A stretch of 64,000 bases of DNA from Pyrenopolyporus hunteri (taxonomy: Eukaryota; Ascomycota; Sordariomycetes; Xylariales; Hypoxylaceae). Shown piece after piece: positions 10,568 through 24,100 of the stretch (the stretch's first letter is position 1; each line of letters opens with the position of its first letter). The DNA lies in assembly GCA_902806595.1 (NCBI GenBank), contig CADCXC010000009.1:1798001-1862000 (forward strand), read 5' to 3'. A program made the translations under genes and the position numbers. The notes beneath the pieces are model-generated. The model saw only the letters and a program-made list of their open reading frames with translations, was not told where the DNA came from and made no database searches.

Positions 10568-13196
10568 TTAGGAGAGCAGGCTCTCGAAGAAAGTGGCGTC
10601 GAACCCTTGAAACGTCCACTCATCCACCTCCGCTACGAGCTCTAATAATTGGTGTATAGGAGACGTACCCGGGTCGAGTTGCATGGAAGTGGAATTGGCA
10701 TCCTCCTCAGGCGGCATCGAGACGCTCGTAGCGGCTTGGGGTGGTTGCCGCGGACTCGGTTCTGTCAATGTGTCATCCGGTACGGTGTACGCCGGACCAT
10801 CATCGTAGCTAGCTGGTGCGGATGTGGTGTTGCTGCTGTTCTGCTGCAGTTGTTGTTGTTGCGGCTGCGACTGCGACTGCGAGCGTCCGCTGACCAGGTT
10901 AATGTTAATGGTGCCCAAGAACGGAATCTCCAAGCGCACGAGCGTGCCGAGGTCGCCCGGGCCCGCCGCCCTCAGGTTGACGTCGGTCAAGGGCAGTAGC
11001 CGGGTAATGATGTCGGAGGTCTCGCGCGACAGCTTGTCGCCGTCTCTCTCGGCTATGCCCCTTATGGTATCGCGCACGGCGACGACCAAATCGCGGTCCT
11101 CGTTCCGGCGGCAAGCCGTCTCGACGTCGCGTGCCCGCAGCTTCGGGTCTAGGTAACCTAACAGCAGGGTCAGGGCGGCGGTTAGGGCGGCGTAGTCCGT
11201 GTGGCGGCAGGCAGAGGCGGCGTCCGTCAGGTGGCGGAAGACGAGGTACGCCCGCAGCAGCTCGCGCGACGCGCGCAGGCACGTCGTCCGGCTGTGTTCC
11301 CAGCGCCGCTCCTTGGCGTCCCGGATGAAGTACGGTAGATGTAGTAGAATCAGCAGGTGGTGGTGGTTCATCAGCATCGTGACGTGCCCATGCGCGCGGA
11401 CGACGTCCTGCGGTGATGCTGCGCGCGTGTCGATGTTTGAAGGCTGCCACCACTCCGCACTGACTGTAGTGGTGGGAGTCAGTCAATACATATATATCTG
11501 ATTCTTCTTCTCCTAGTTCTAGGACATATCTTAGGGATAGTAGCATAGCCCATTAACCTGATAATCAAAGCCGCCACTCTAGGAAATAGCCATAAAAGGG
11601 GTAGAGAAAAATTAGCATTACGTACTAGACTTAGCGGCTAAGTCAAGCTTGCGGTCGATAGCTTGCGTCGTTTCTAAGGTGACGTCTGCAGAGAATGCCG
11701 CCTGCTTATTGCCGCCTCTTGCTTTTCGCCCAATGATGGCGCCGGTGACAGCAGTGTGGAGTTTCCCGAGCTTCTCGGTTGGCGTATTGTGGGCTGTACG
11801 CTCGGGGTCGGCGAAAGAGTCGTCATTACTGCCGGCAGGGAGACCAAGGAGCAGGGATAGGTACCGGTCGGAGGAGTTGATGCGGTGCCATAGTGAGCTA
11901 GCCCGTGTGCGCGTCGACGGGTTTGACTGCGGATCGACCGACTTGAGCGGCTTGTCGTCGGGCCACTTGTCCGTGCCCATAAGCTGAGCGACAGAAAGAG
12001 CGCGACGGACGGATAGCCAGGCTTTACGCAGACTACCTGCGTTGCCACTAAAATGAGTTGGCATTATCAGTAACCAAGTCCTGCTTCCAGTGGTGTAAGA
12101 ATCATCTTGCTAAGAAATTAGTAGCTATACGCCTTAAGTAGAGGGATTGGAAAACTCACATCTGGGTCTAACTAAGAGGTTTTGGACCTCTCTAGACCGA
12201 CCAGTGGCGGTTAGAAGAGTGTTAGTTTACGTACTGGTATAGCGCGACTAAGTACAGGGTCTCAAGGCCCTCGACAGAACCGACGAGATCGTCGTTGGAG
12301 GCCACCAGGTCTGAGACTACGTTCACAAATCTGCTTATCTGGGCGCGGGCTGCTTCTCTGGAAGCGAGTCCTCGTGGGAGCCCTTTCGATGATATTATCT
12401 GTATACAGTAGGTAAGCTGCATCAACCGCTTGGCTAACAAGACGGGGTGACTAGTAGCAGGCGGAACCTCCGAGACGGAGGACGGGGGATCCGATAGGCC
12501 ATCGATGCCATTGAAAACCGTCACAAGAAAGTATGCGCCTGAGCCCGCCGCTAGTATGGCGTCGATATCACGCTGGGGGGGAAATGTTGCGTGGAGCGTT
12601 TCCGAAATCCGAGCATACTTAGCAGGGAGGGTGGGTACGACAACCCGCGCAGGCGATGGGGTCGGCACGAACGAGGTGTGAGCCGAGGTGTAGGACCCGT
12701 TACCCTCCCGGGAGGGGTCGAATATGTTAGTAACAGGTAAGCAACCAGCCGTGAGCGGACGTGTAATATCCGATGAGGAATCCGGCTCGTCTTCGGCCGA
12801 GGCGGAGGAAGTAAAGGGTTCTTCGCCTGTCTGGCTGGGGGCATAAGAGTTGGCCACAGTCCGCTCGACCAGCCTCTCTAACAGGCCCTCTACCCTACTT
12901 AGCCGCTGTGACAGCCCCCGTTCTGATGTCGGGGGCTTCTCCTCGGGGAACTCTTGGCTCACACAAGCCGTCCGTCGGGACGCACAGCCAACGCAAACGG
13001 TAGCGGTGGCTGACGCGAACTGGCAACGGGTTTTCCTCCTTCTACCTTGTAGGCCATAATCGGATCAATGGCCATCCAATATGCCGTGTACTTGGGGTAA
13101 CTTACATTCCCAACAACTATGAGTCCCCTTACGGACCTTTCTCCTATTTGCGCCCGAGCGTCCGCCGCTGGAGCCTCGTACAGAGGGCTGCTGCAT
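10568..13196 (-). CDS. Zn2Cys6 fungal transcription factor
   Basis: Minus-strand exons 13196-13106, 13045-12235, 12047-11626 and 11463-10568 give 739 residues. It is a nuclear sequence-specific regulator of the Gal4 class. The binuclear zinc cluster is formed by Cys28, Cys31, Cys38, Cys48, Cys51 and Cys58 (CWEC, six residues, C...CVGC...C). The basic stretch NRRKVRK precedes it, and RRRKTR lies between the second and third cysteines. A heptad-like segment at 75-95 (LSQRLSRVEGLLERLVERT) suggests a dimerising coiled coil. The middle holds the fungal-specific regulatory domain: LYHGNAGSLRKAW across the second splice, RRALSVAQLMG, SSLWHRINSSDRYLSLLLGLP, and HLPYFIRD with WEHSRTTCLRASRELL. A Gln/Ser-rich tract and an acidic C-terminus (VAEVDEWTFQGFD) could be activation regions. 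The third and second introns are 162 and 187 bases, both with GTACGT donors chosen because they restore family sequence. It faces CDH tail to tail, so control of the LPMO/CDH pair is plausible but unproven. Confidence 0.9.
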
Positions 13197-14366
13197 CTCT
13201 TGTTGCCTCCTATAAGTGTCCACCTTCTATATAGTCATACGAGCAGTGGACGAATATCGCAAGCAAACCCCTTAAAAATAAGACGATAGTATAATATTTT
13301 TTTTATATAAAAAAAAAGCAAAAAAAAAATAAAAAAATTAATCGGTTTATATATCGGTGTGAAGCCATTCCCATGAATCCAAAGTTGACGCCAAGAAATT
13401 CGGCCGAACCAGCGGACGAACGAAATTTGTCAGCCATGATGGGGGACGGCAGGGGATAGTAGAGGTAGGGACTCACATTTCACACGTACTTCAGCCCCGG
13501 CCAAGTCGTGCTCACGAGATGTGGGGTATACGGTAGTAAAGCCATGTCGCGTCGGGTTAGTAGGTAGAACTACAGAAAGGCGGCGCGGTGCAGGCCAGAA
13601 GCTGACCCCGGGTGACAGCGGAAAGCGGCGCTGGTAAGGGATGCGATCTGTCTATCTACCTAGGTATTTAGATAACCACGAGCGGTAGGTCTTGATCCGT
13701 CCCGTCATCTATCGGCTGGTTGCTTCCCGGCCAGATCTCCCCGAAGCCAGCCACTCTTTTCTTTGTTGAGCTGACGTCCAACTACGTTTACGTGAAATCG
13801 TACACAGGTAGCAGCCAACGGACGGCGGTGGGACACGGCTCAGCGGTCGGCCCAGAGGAGTCGTCTGTGAGCAAGTGGTACATTGTGCTACGAAATCTCC
13901 GAGAAGGGATAGCTGCAGAACAAGGCGCGATTCCAAGGCCTCGATTACTTCTCGGCGTACCTGCGTGTGGTACTACTTCAAGGAATGAGACGTTCGTCCT
14001 GCCACTCCGGCGATGAGCATCGCAGCTATTTTATCACGGGCGGGATCAAACACCGGATGACGTGGCTGGGCGTCGGTCTTCTTGTAAGACAGTCTGTCCA
14101 ATCGCGCATACGCTTCGGAGAAATCACTCTCATCATCTGTTCAGGGGCAGCCGCATTGGATGCGTGATAGGAAGCAGAGGCATGCATCTTATTAGGTGTA
14201 GTGAAATGCTGGTGTAGTGAAACGCTGATGCAATGAAGTGCCGCTGCAGCTTTGTTCAATTCTACCCTGGCCCAAATGCCCGAAACCGCCAAACCGCCAA
14301 AACTCATGGTTCCATAATCTGATTACACAGTCTATATAAAATATATACTACGTTCCCACTATGCAA
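13197..14366. other. Intergenic: transcription-factor promoter side up to the AT-rich block
   Basis: No accepted gene. A short AT-rich patch with A- and T-runs lies at 13295-13350. Frames of 65-98 codons at 13709-14307 overlap on both strands and match nothing I recognise. Composition is ordinary until about 14330 and then falls abruptly. Confidence 0.5.
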
Positions 14367-17300
14367 TCAGCGCTAGCCGCTATTATAATAATTAATAAGT
14401 TTTAACGTTATTTACTATTATAATTATAATATATTTTAACGTTATTTTCCACTATAATTATAATAAATTTAAAAATTATTTTATTATAATTTTAAATGTT
14501 AAAATATAATTCGAATTAATTATTTAATTAATTTATTTACGAAATTATTTTACGATATTATTATTAAATTTTAACGTTCGAATTATTTAATTTAATTTAT
14601 TATAATAAATAATTATATTTTAAAATTTTTAATCGTTTTAAACATAATATTCGAAATATATTATTATTAAATAATTTATTTATTATCGATATATATCGAT
14701 AATAAAATAAGGATTATTTTAAATATATCGATCGATTTAATACGCTTAGATACGTTTATTAAATATAATTAAAATAATAATTTATTAAATCGATATCGAA
14801 TTTAATATATATTAAATCGATACGAATATTTACTTTTATTATTATTATAATAATATTTTACGTAAACATTATAAAAATAATTAAACACGATAATATAATA
14901 TCGAAAAAAACTTTATTTTATTTTATAATTTATATAAATACGTTTCGAAAATAAAACAATATTAATTATTATAACGTAAACGATTAAAATTTATTAAAAA
15001 TCGATTTAATTAAAATAATTTAATTAAAATTTACTTTTATAATTATTAATTAACAATTAATATTATATAAATTTTAATTTACAATATTTTTAACTTCGAT
15101 TATAAATATAATTATTAAAAAATAAAATTTATTTAATTTTTAGTTATAAATAAATATAATTAATTTAATAAATTTAACGATATTAATAAAATTCAATAAA
15201 AATAATTATATACTTAAATTATTAATTATATAATTAATAATTTTATTAATAAATATTTTTCGAATTTTCGTTAAAATTTAAATAATATAATCGGATATAT
15301 CGATATTTTTTTTTATTTTAAATTATTTATAATCATTATTAATAAATAAACGAAAAACATATAATATAAATCGAAAAAAGAAATAATTTTTCGTTAAATT
15401 TTAATTAAAAATTTCTATTTAATTTTAATTAAAATTTAATTTATTATTAATAAAATCGAAAATTTTTATATAATTAATAAGTTTATTTTTTCGTTTAAAA
15501 ATATCGATAGTTCGATTTTAAAAATAAATATAATATTATATTCGAGGACGGATATTTTTCGATAGGTTAGTTTTTTTTTAAATTAATTTTTTAAAGGAAA
15601 ATTAAATAAAAGATATAATGAAATTTTAAATATTATTAATTCGATAATATTTAAACAATATCGATAAAATAAAAAATTCGAACTTTTATAATTATATATT
15701 AAATATTAACGATTAAAATAATAATTATTTAACGTTAATAAAAATTATATATAATTATAAAAATTAAATTTATTTATTTATACGTATATTTAAACGTATA
15801 AAGTAATACGTTTTAATTTTTTTATTAAAATTAATATAATTAATAAACGATATTTTTTTAAAAAAATATATTAAATAATAAATTTTTATTATATTATTAA
15901 AAAAAATAAAATAATAAAAATAAAGTTATTTAAAAAAGATAAAATATTACGAATATATTATTTTATAATTTTATATAAATTTTATTTAATTTTAACATTA
16001 TATATTATAAAAACGATTCAAATATATAAATATATAATAATTTAAAAATAAATTAATAGGATTTTCGAATCGTATTTTAAATAATAACAAAACGTAATAA
16101 CTTTTAAAATAATATATTTATATTAATTATTTTTAAATTAACTTATATTTTAAATATAAATATTAATAAAAAATAAATTTTAAAAAAAATTATACCTATT
16201 AATTTACATTATATTTTAATAAAATTTAATCGAAATTTTAATTATTTATTATATAATATAAATAACATTTATTAAATAAAAATATTCGTATTTTATATAT
16301 ATAATTCGAACGTATATATAAATTTATAAAAAGAAAATATATATAAAAAAAATTAATTTTAAAAAAAAAACGAAAAAAAAAAAAAAGTTTTATTTTATTC
16401 GTATATCGTATAATATTTTTATAATTATTTCATTATTTAAAAACATTTAACGTTAATTTTATTAAATTTTAACATTTTTTATATTATTAATTTTTTTTTA
16501 ATTTTATATTTTTTATACGATAATTAAATTAAAAAATGTATTATAATTATAAAATTTAATTTTACGATCGAAAAACCTTTTATTTAATTAATTTATTTAT
16601 AAAAATATTTAATTTAATTTAATAATAAATTTTTTTTTATTATAAACGGTTTTAATTTTTTATTTTTATTAATCGATATATACTTTATATTTCGAGGAAA
16701 ATTTCTTATTATTTAAATATTTTTTTAATATAATAATTAAATTTTTTTCAAATTTCGAAGATTAATTAATACGTTAATTATATACGTTTTAAATTTGTAG
16801 GAAATATTAATTTTTACGAAAAATCTTTAATGGAAATATTTATTTTACAAAAATAAAATATATTTTTAATAAGATATATATTTTATAAAAAAATTTTAAT
16901 AAATATTATAATAAAAATTTTTTATTACTTTCGATTTTATATAAATATATTATAAAAATAATTTAATATTTACTTAATATTTAATATTTATATTTTATTA
17001 AATAATAACGTTCGAAAATTCGACGCAATTAAAGTAAATTTTATTTTTTTATATTTTTTCGTTATTTTTAAACTTTATATAATATAAAATATAATTTCGA
17101 AACGATATTAAAATATTTTACTTAAATTTATTTTTAAAGTTAAATATTTTTTTTTTTATATATTTAATAAGTTAATAATTAATAAAAACGCGTTAAATAA
17201 TCGTCGATTAAAATAAACGATCGAATAAATTAATATTAAAAATAATTTTTAAAATATTTAATTAATATTAACGAATATTTAAATAGCGATTATCGTTTAT

Positions 17301-18190
17301 TTTATTTTAAAAAAACAATTTAACGTTTATTATATATACGATAAAAATACGTAAATTATAATATTCGACAAATAAAATATTTTTTAATTAACATTTAATT
17401 TTAAAATAAAATCGATTATCGACTTTATTATAAACAAAAAATATACTTAAATATATTTTTTAAAAATAAATATAATATTAAAAAAAAAGATAATTTAAAA
17501 AATTATCACGTTTACTTTTTAAATTTATTTTATAATTAAAATAATAACATTCGATTTAATTAATATTAATTTTTTTCGACGGTTTTTATTAATTTATAAT
17601 TTTTTATATAATAAAATTAAATTCGACGTTACAAATATATAACATTTAATTAATTTAATTTAATAAACAATAAATATATATTTTTATAAATAAATTTTTT
17701 TTAATTTAAAAAATAAATTTAATATATAATATAATTAATAAAAAAAACTTTTATAATTTCGAATATACGATATAAACTAAATAAAAATATAAAATTTAAT
17801 AATTTTTTCGAATTTTAAACGCAATTTATATTACTTTTATTATTCGAAAACGATAAAAATAAATTTAATATTCGAATTATTTTTAATAATAAAAATAATA
17901 TAAAATTATACCTTATTATTTTCGTTAATAAAATATAAATTAATTCGACGATTTTAAAAAAATTAATTTTCGACTTTTAATAAATTAAAATAAAAAAAAA
18001 AAATCCATTAATTATATATTCGTATTTAATTTATTAATTTCGTTTCGACTATTCGTATTTATTTTTATCTTCGATCCCACCTTACGATTATATAAATTTA
18101 ACGTTATTAATATATTATTTATTACTATTTAATTAAATATATCGAAACTTATCATTTTAATTAAACTTTTAAAAATTTAATTTTTTATTT

Positions 18191-18200
18191 CCCCGCCCCT
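18191..18200 (+). other. Unmutated C-run inside the AT-rich block
   Basis: The word CCCCGCCCC is isolated in sequence with almost no other GC for hundreds of bases. It suggests that CpC is a poor substrate for the mutational process in this patch. Confidence 0.6.
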
Positions 18201-19859
18201 TTAATTAACATATTTATTTTATAACTCGATATTTTATAAAACAAATTATTAAAAAAACTAATTATTAACAATAATTTCGTATTTAATAACGACATTAAAT
18301 ATAAAAAAACGACACAATATTAATTAATATAATATAACGTTAATATTTTTTAAATAATCGACATTTATAATAATAAAAAATAAAAATTTAATTAAAATAA
18401 TTTAAAAACGTTTATTTAAAAAAACCTTTATATAAAACACGCTTTTAATTTCGAAAACGAAAATTTAACTTTACGTTTAAAATATAACGTTATTTTATAA
18501 ATTATTTTATAAATATATCATCGAAATATTATTTTAAAATAAATCTTTATTTATATTATTATTTTTTTAAAAATAAATTTATTTTTATATTTTAATTTTT
18601 TTTAATAAAAATTTTAATTTTATTATTTATTTAATATATAAAAAACGATATTAAAAATATAATTAATATATACGATAATTAATACATCGAAAAAATATAA
18701 CCGCTAAACTTTTTTATTACTCCAACTTTAATAATAATCTTTTTAAAAATCTTAAAAAACGATAATAATAATAAATAATTAACTTAAACATAATTTTATA
18801 ATTATACTTCGTTTTACTTTAATTATTAACGGATTTTTATTAATTAAATACGAAAAAACTTTTAAACCTTAAAACTTTTATTTATTAAAAAAACATATAC
18901 TATAATAAATATATTTAAATAATAATATAATAAAATATAAACACGTTAATTACGATTAAAATAATTAAAATTTTTTAACTTCGAAAATAAAGTTAAAATT
19001 ATTCGAAATTTATAATATATAAAAAATAAATACGTAAAATTAACGTAAAAAAAATTACTTCGAATAAAATATTAATAATAAAATATATAACATAAATATA
19101 ATATAAATAATAATATTATTAATTATAATAATTAATTAATTATTATAATATCGTTATTACGTAAAATACTTTTATTTAATATATAATAAATAATAAAATT
19201 AAATACTTTAATTAAATAAATAAAAATAATTATATTAAAAATAACTATTAACATTTAATTATAACTACGAAAATAATTAAACCTTCCCTTATAATAATTT
19301 TAATAATTATATTTATTAATATTTACTATATATATATCTAATATATAAATAAAAAATATAATTTAAATAATAAACTTAATAATAAAATAATAAAAAAATA
19401 CGTTAAATATTTAAATAAATATTTAAATAAATTATTAAAAATAATTAAACGTTAAATTATATAAAAAATTTACCTTAATTTTAAATTATTATAAACTCGA
19501 ATTTTAAAAGATTATTTAAATAAATAAATACCTATTTAAATAATTACTTACTTTTTTATCTAAATATTTATTTATTTAATAAATGTATATTTTACGTTAA
19601 TATTATAAAAAAAAAAAAATTAAAAATTAAATTATAACTCTTAAAATAATAAAACTTATAAAAAAAAATAACGAAATTATCTTTATAAATTATTTTTATA
19701 TAAGTAAAATACATATTATAAATTTCCATTTTTACTTTCGTAATATTTTTATAATTACTTTAATAATTTTTATAAATATTATATTAATTAATAATTTACA
19801 TCGTTTTAAAATGCTCGTTAATGTAAATTTAATAATTTCGATTATATTTTATTTAATAT

Positions 19860-20045
19860 TAAATATATTACGATTCGATACGATAGGTTTAATTTTATTA
19901 AATAACCGACATCGAAACTTCGATCGAATATGTCGTCGAAATTTATATATAAAACCGTAATTTTTCGAACCGTAATTTAATTTTTTTTTTTTTTTTTTAT
20001 AACATTAATAAAATTTAATTATTAATCTTTAATATTACACATTAT
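19860..20045 (-). repeat. Decayed repeat terminus with poly(T) run (copy A, inverted)
   Basis: Read on the minus strand this holds an A-run (19998-19981), then ATTACGG words, then CGGTTATTTAATAAA (19908-19894). It aligns with copy B at 20945-21140 in the opposite orientation, and the two form an inverted pair about 0.9 kb apart. Compared over the stretch outward of the CGGTTATTTAATAAA word, almost all mismatches are C/T or G/A. Confidence 0.65.
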
Positions 20046-20944
20046 ATTAAAATAATAATAAATTTATAATACGATTTAATTAATTTTATAATAAATTAAT
20101 TTTAAATTTATAATATTTTATAAAAAATAAACGATATATTATATATAATAAACGATATATATACGTATTATTTTTTATTCGATAATTTTATAATTATTTT
20201 AATAATTTTAATTATAATAATCGCATTAATTTATTATTTATATAGTTTTAAAATTTATTTAAATACGAATTTAATAATATTAATTACATCTTATTAAAAC
20301 TTTTATAATATCGTTTATTTTATTATTCGAATTAATTAAATTTATTTTAAAAAAAATTATATAATTAACCCTATTATTTAAAATAATATTATTAATTTAT
20401 AATAACATTTAATTTTATTTAAATTTTATTTTTTAAAATAATTTAATTTTTATAATTTTTTAATTTTATAATTATTATTTCGATATTATATATTTTTATT
20501 ATAAATTTAAAACCGGCTTTTATATCATTTATACCGCCTTTTATTAATCTTTTTAATTCCGATTTCGATTAAAACGATTTAAATAAAAATCTTATCGATA
20601 AAAATACATTACCTTTCGTCGAAATTTATTATTTTAAATATTTTAATACGTATTTAATATTATTATAATTCCCTATTTTAAATAATAAAAATATCGATTT
20701 TAATTTCGTTTATTATATTTATTATATTATCGTTAAAAATATTTAATTAAATATACATTAATCGAATTCGAATAATAAATTTAAAACTTTTTTAATTATA
20801 TTTAAAAATTTTACCACTGTAATTTCTTTTTTACGATTTAATAACGATATCCTTTAAATTAAAATATATTATTTTTATATTTAAATAAAATTTAAACGTA
20901 AATTTACTCTACTTTATTAATTATTTAATACGACGTATAATATC

Positions 20945-21140
20945 GAAAATTAAAAATTAAATTTCGTTAATATTATAAAAAAAAAAAAAAAAATTAAACT
21001 ACGATTTAAAAAACCGCGATTTTATATATAAATTTTAACGATATAATCGATCGAAGCTTCGATATCGGTTATTTAATAAATTAAATTAATTATATTAAAT
21101 TATAATATAATTTTAATATTAATATTATTTTAAAACTTTA
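20945..21140 (+). repeat. Decayed repeat terminus with poly(A) run (copy B)
   Basis: Order of parts: a TTCGTTAATATTAT word, an A-run of 17 (20977-20993), CCGCGATTTTATATATAAA, GATCGAAGCTTCGATATCGG, then TTATTTAATAAA. It is the opposite-strand match of copy A. Similarity continues about 45 bases inward of the A-run and at least 40 bases outward. Copies A and B could be the long terminal inverted repeats of one non-autonomous DNA element about 1.3 kb long, or two solo termini. Confidence 0.65.
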
Positions 21141-24100
21141 TTTAATCGTTTTAATTTTCGATTATTAAATATTTTTTTATAATAATTTATTATATTTATA
21201 ATAAATTTTTCGAATTTATAATATACCTTTTCGTAAATTTCGTATTTTATCGAAAAAAAATAATAAAATTATTTATATTTACGATAAATATTATAAAATT
21301 TTTTCGTTTTATTACGATTTCGAATAAACGTATATTATATTTAAAATTATCGACATTTAATTTATTAATAATATAATAAATCGTTATTTAAAAAATTTAA
21401 TAATACATCTAAAAATCGACGAATTAAATAATATATTTTTTCTTCGTATCGATATTTATACGATAATCGATAAAAAAAAATTAACTTTTTTCTTTAAATT
21501 TAAAAAAAAATAATATATATTAATAATATATATATTTTATTTATAACTTCGATATATTTTCGAATAAAAATTTTTATATTATAACCGTAAATATTAAATT
21601 TTATATAGTTTTAACCATTAATTTTTTTTCGTACGATTCGTTTAATTTATTTTTAATACTTCGATATTACGTATATTTAAATCGAATATCGAATCGGTTA
21701 ATATTTTTATTTATTAAATTAAAAACGCCGAAAAAATACTTATTATTTTTACGTAATTTATTCGATTAATATTTACGATCCCTTTTATATTTACTACCTA
21801 TATTCGAAACGAATCGAGCGATTTTCGAAATAATAAACGTTTTTAATTTATACGAAATTAAACATTTCGAAAATACTTTTTCGTTTTTTAAAAACGAATA
21901 ATATATTTTAATAACGATAATAATATACATTTATAAAATATTAATAATAATAAAAAAAAATATTATAAAAATCGAAAATTTTATCGTTAAAATATTTTAA
22001 ACGATAATTTAACGTTTAACTTATCGCCGTCCTCGAAATTCATTAATAATAATAATTATAACGATTATATAAAAAAAATAAAAATTAAAACGAAAGTTTT
22101 TTTTAATTATAAAATTTTTTTTATAAAAAAAACCGTCCCTTTAAAATGTAAAAATTAATATTAAATATAATATTAATTAAATTTATAAAATAATAAATAA
22201 AATATACGAAATAAATTAATACGTTTTCGTATTAATAATATTAATATAAAAGTTTTTAAATAATTTTATTCGAATAAAAATATAACTTCGTTATTTATAT
22301 TTTAATAACTAAAAAAAATTTCGATATTATTATATTTTATATATTATTAACGACTTTTTTCGCGTCGTTATTACTTTTTATCTTCCTTTTTAACTTTAAC
22401 TTTTTTAATAATTTTAATTTATATCGTCGAATAAATCGTTTAAATCATTTAAATAAAATACGTTATTATTTTAAAGTTTTAATAATAATTTACGTATAAG
22501 TCGAAATTTAATTATTCGACATTTTTTAATTATATAATTTATATTAAAAGGTATATCGTTTTATTATATCGTTATCGTTAAAATTATATCTAATAATTAT
22601 TTAATATTAATTTAAATTTTTTTAAAAAAGTTTATTTCGAAGTTTTTTATAATCGATAATCGTTTATTATATATTTTTTAAATAATTTTAAAAAATTTAT
22701 TACGTTAAATCTTTCGTTAATATCGATTAAATAAAATTTACATATAAAAACACATAAAAAAATACGATTATATGAATAAAATTATTATTAACGTTATTAT
22801 TTTTTATTAATTAATTTATGTTTAAATTTTATAAAAGTTATTATATCGAAAAATTAAAAATTTTATTTAATTTTATTTTATTTATATTTTTCGTAATACG
22901 TTATATAATAAAAATAATTTTTATTTACTTTTTTTTTTATATTTATAACTTTTATAGGTATTTACGTAATTTATTAAATTATAAAATAATTTTAATATTA
23001 ATTTACCGGTCGTAATATATATTTTTATAATATTTAAAAATTTAATCGTTTAAACTTATTTTATAAACTTATATATTTAAAAAAATAAACTTAATAATGC
23101 GTATATTTAAAAACGTAAATTTAATAACGTAAATTTAAAAAAATAAACATATATTTAATTTTTTTCGAAAGATTTATATTTTAAAAGTCGAAAAATAAGT
23201 TTCGAAAGGATTTTAACATTATTATATTTAAAAAAAATATAGTAATTTTCGTTAATAAAATTTTTATTATTATTATTATAAAATATTATAAAAAATAATA
23301 AATTTAAAATTCGATCGATTATAAAAAACGTATAAATATTAATTTTACTAAAGTTTTATAAATTATTTAAAAGATTAAATTTATTAAAATAATCGTTTAA
23401 ATTATCTTCGAATTTTTTTTTCGAAATTATAATTATTAAATTCGAAATTCGATTTAAAATTATCGTTGTTATTTAATTTTATATATTTATTATCGTAAAA
23501 ATCGTAATTAATATAATTATAATTAATATTAATTTAATTATAACGACGTTATTATTTAATAATAAAAAAGTTCGATTTTTTTATATTAATAATTTTAACA
23601 TTTAATTCGTTAAATTTAATCGAAAAAAAATTTTAAATAATTTTTTTTAAATTTTCGTTAATATTAATAAAATTAATAAAAAATACGTCGTTTTCTTCGA
23701 TATTGTTAAATATAATAAAGATATATTTATTATAAAAACCTTAAGTTAATTTAATAAATAAATATTTTATAAATATTTAAAAAATCGATATTAAAAAAAT
23801 ATTATAATAATATATAAACGTTTTTATATCGAAATTGTTAAATTTATTTAAAAGGTTTAATACGTATATATATAGACGATAATAACCGTTTATATTTTTA
23901 TTAAGTTTCGAAAAAATTATAAAAACGTTATAATCGAAAAAATAATAAATATCGTTACGAAAATATATTTTATTATTATTAAAAATATATGTAATATTAA
24001 TTTTATAAGTTAAAAGAAATTTTCGTATATCGTTTTTTTTTATTTAAACGTTCGTATTTTTAGGAATAATATAGTTATTTTAAATATACGTAAAGTATAA

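Noticed and set aside
10905..11546. 213-codon minus-strand frame rich in Arg and Pro
   Set aside because: Out-of-frame shadow of the GC-rich last exon of the Zn2Cys6 factor.
13709..14307. Group of overlapping 66-98 codon frames next to the AT block
   Set aside because: Frames overlap on both strands, share no family features, and no splice combination gives a recognisable protein.
22818..23015. 65-codon frame in the AT-rich block, Phe/Ile/Tyr-rich
   Set aside because: Composition-driven: AT-only codons give F, I, K, N, Y. There is no family resemblance and no splice or start context.
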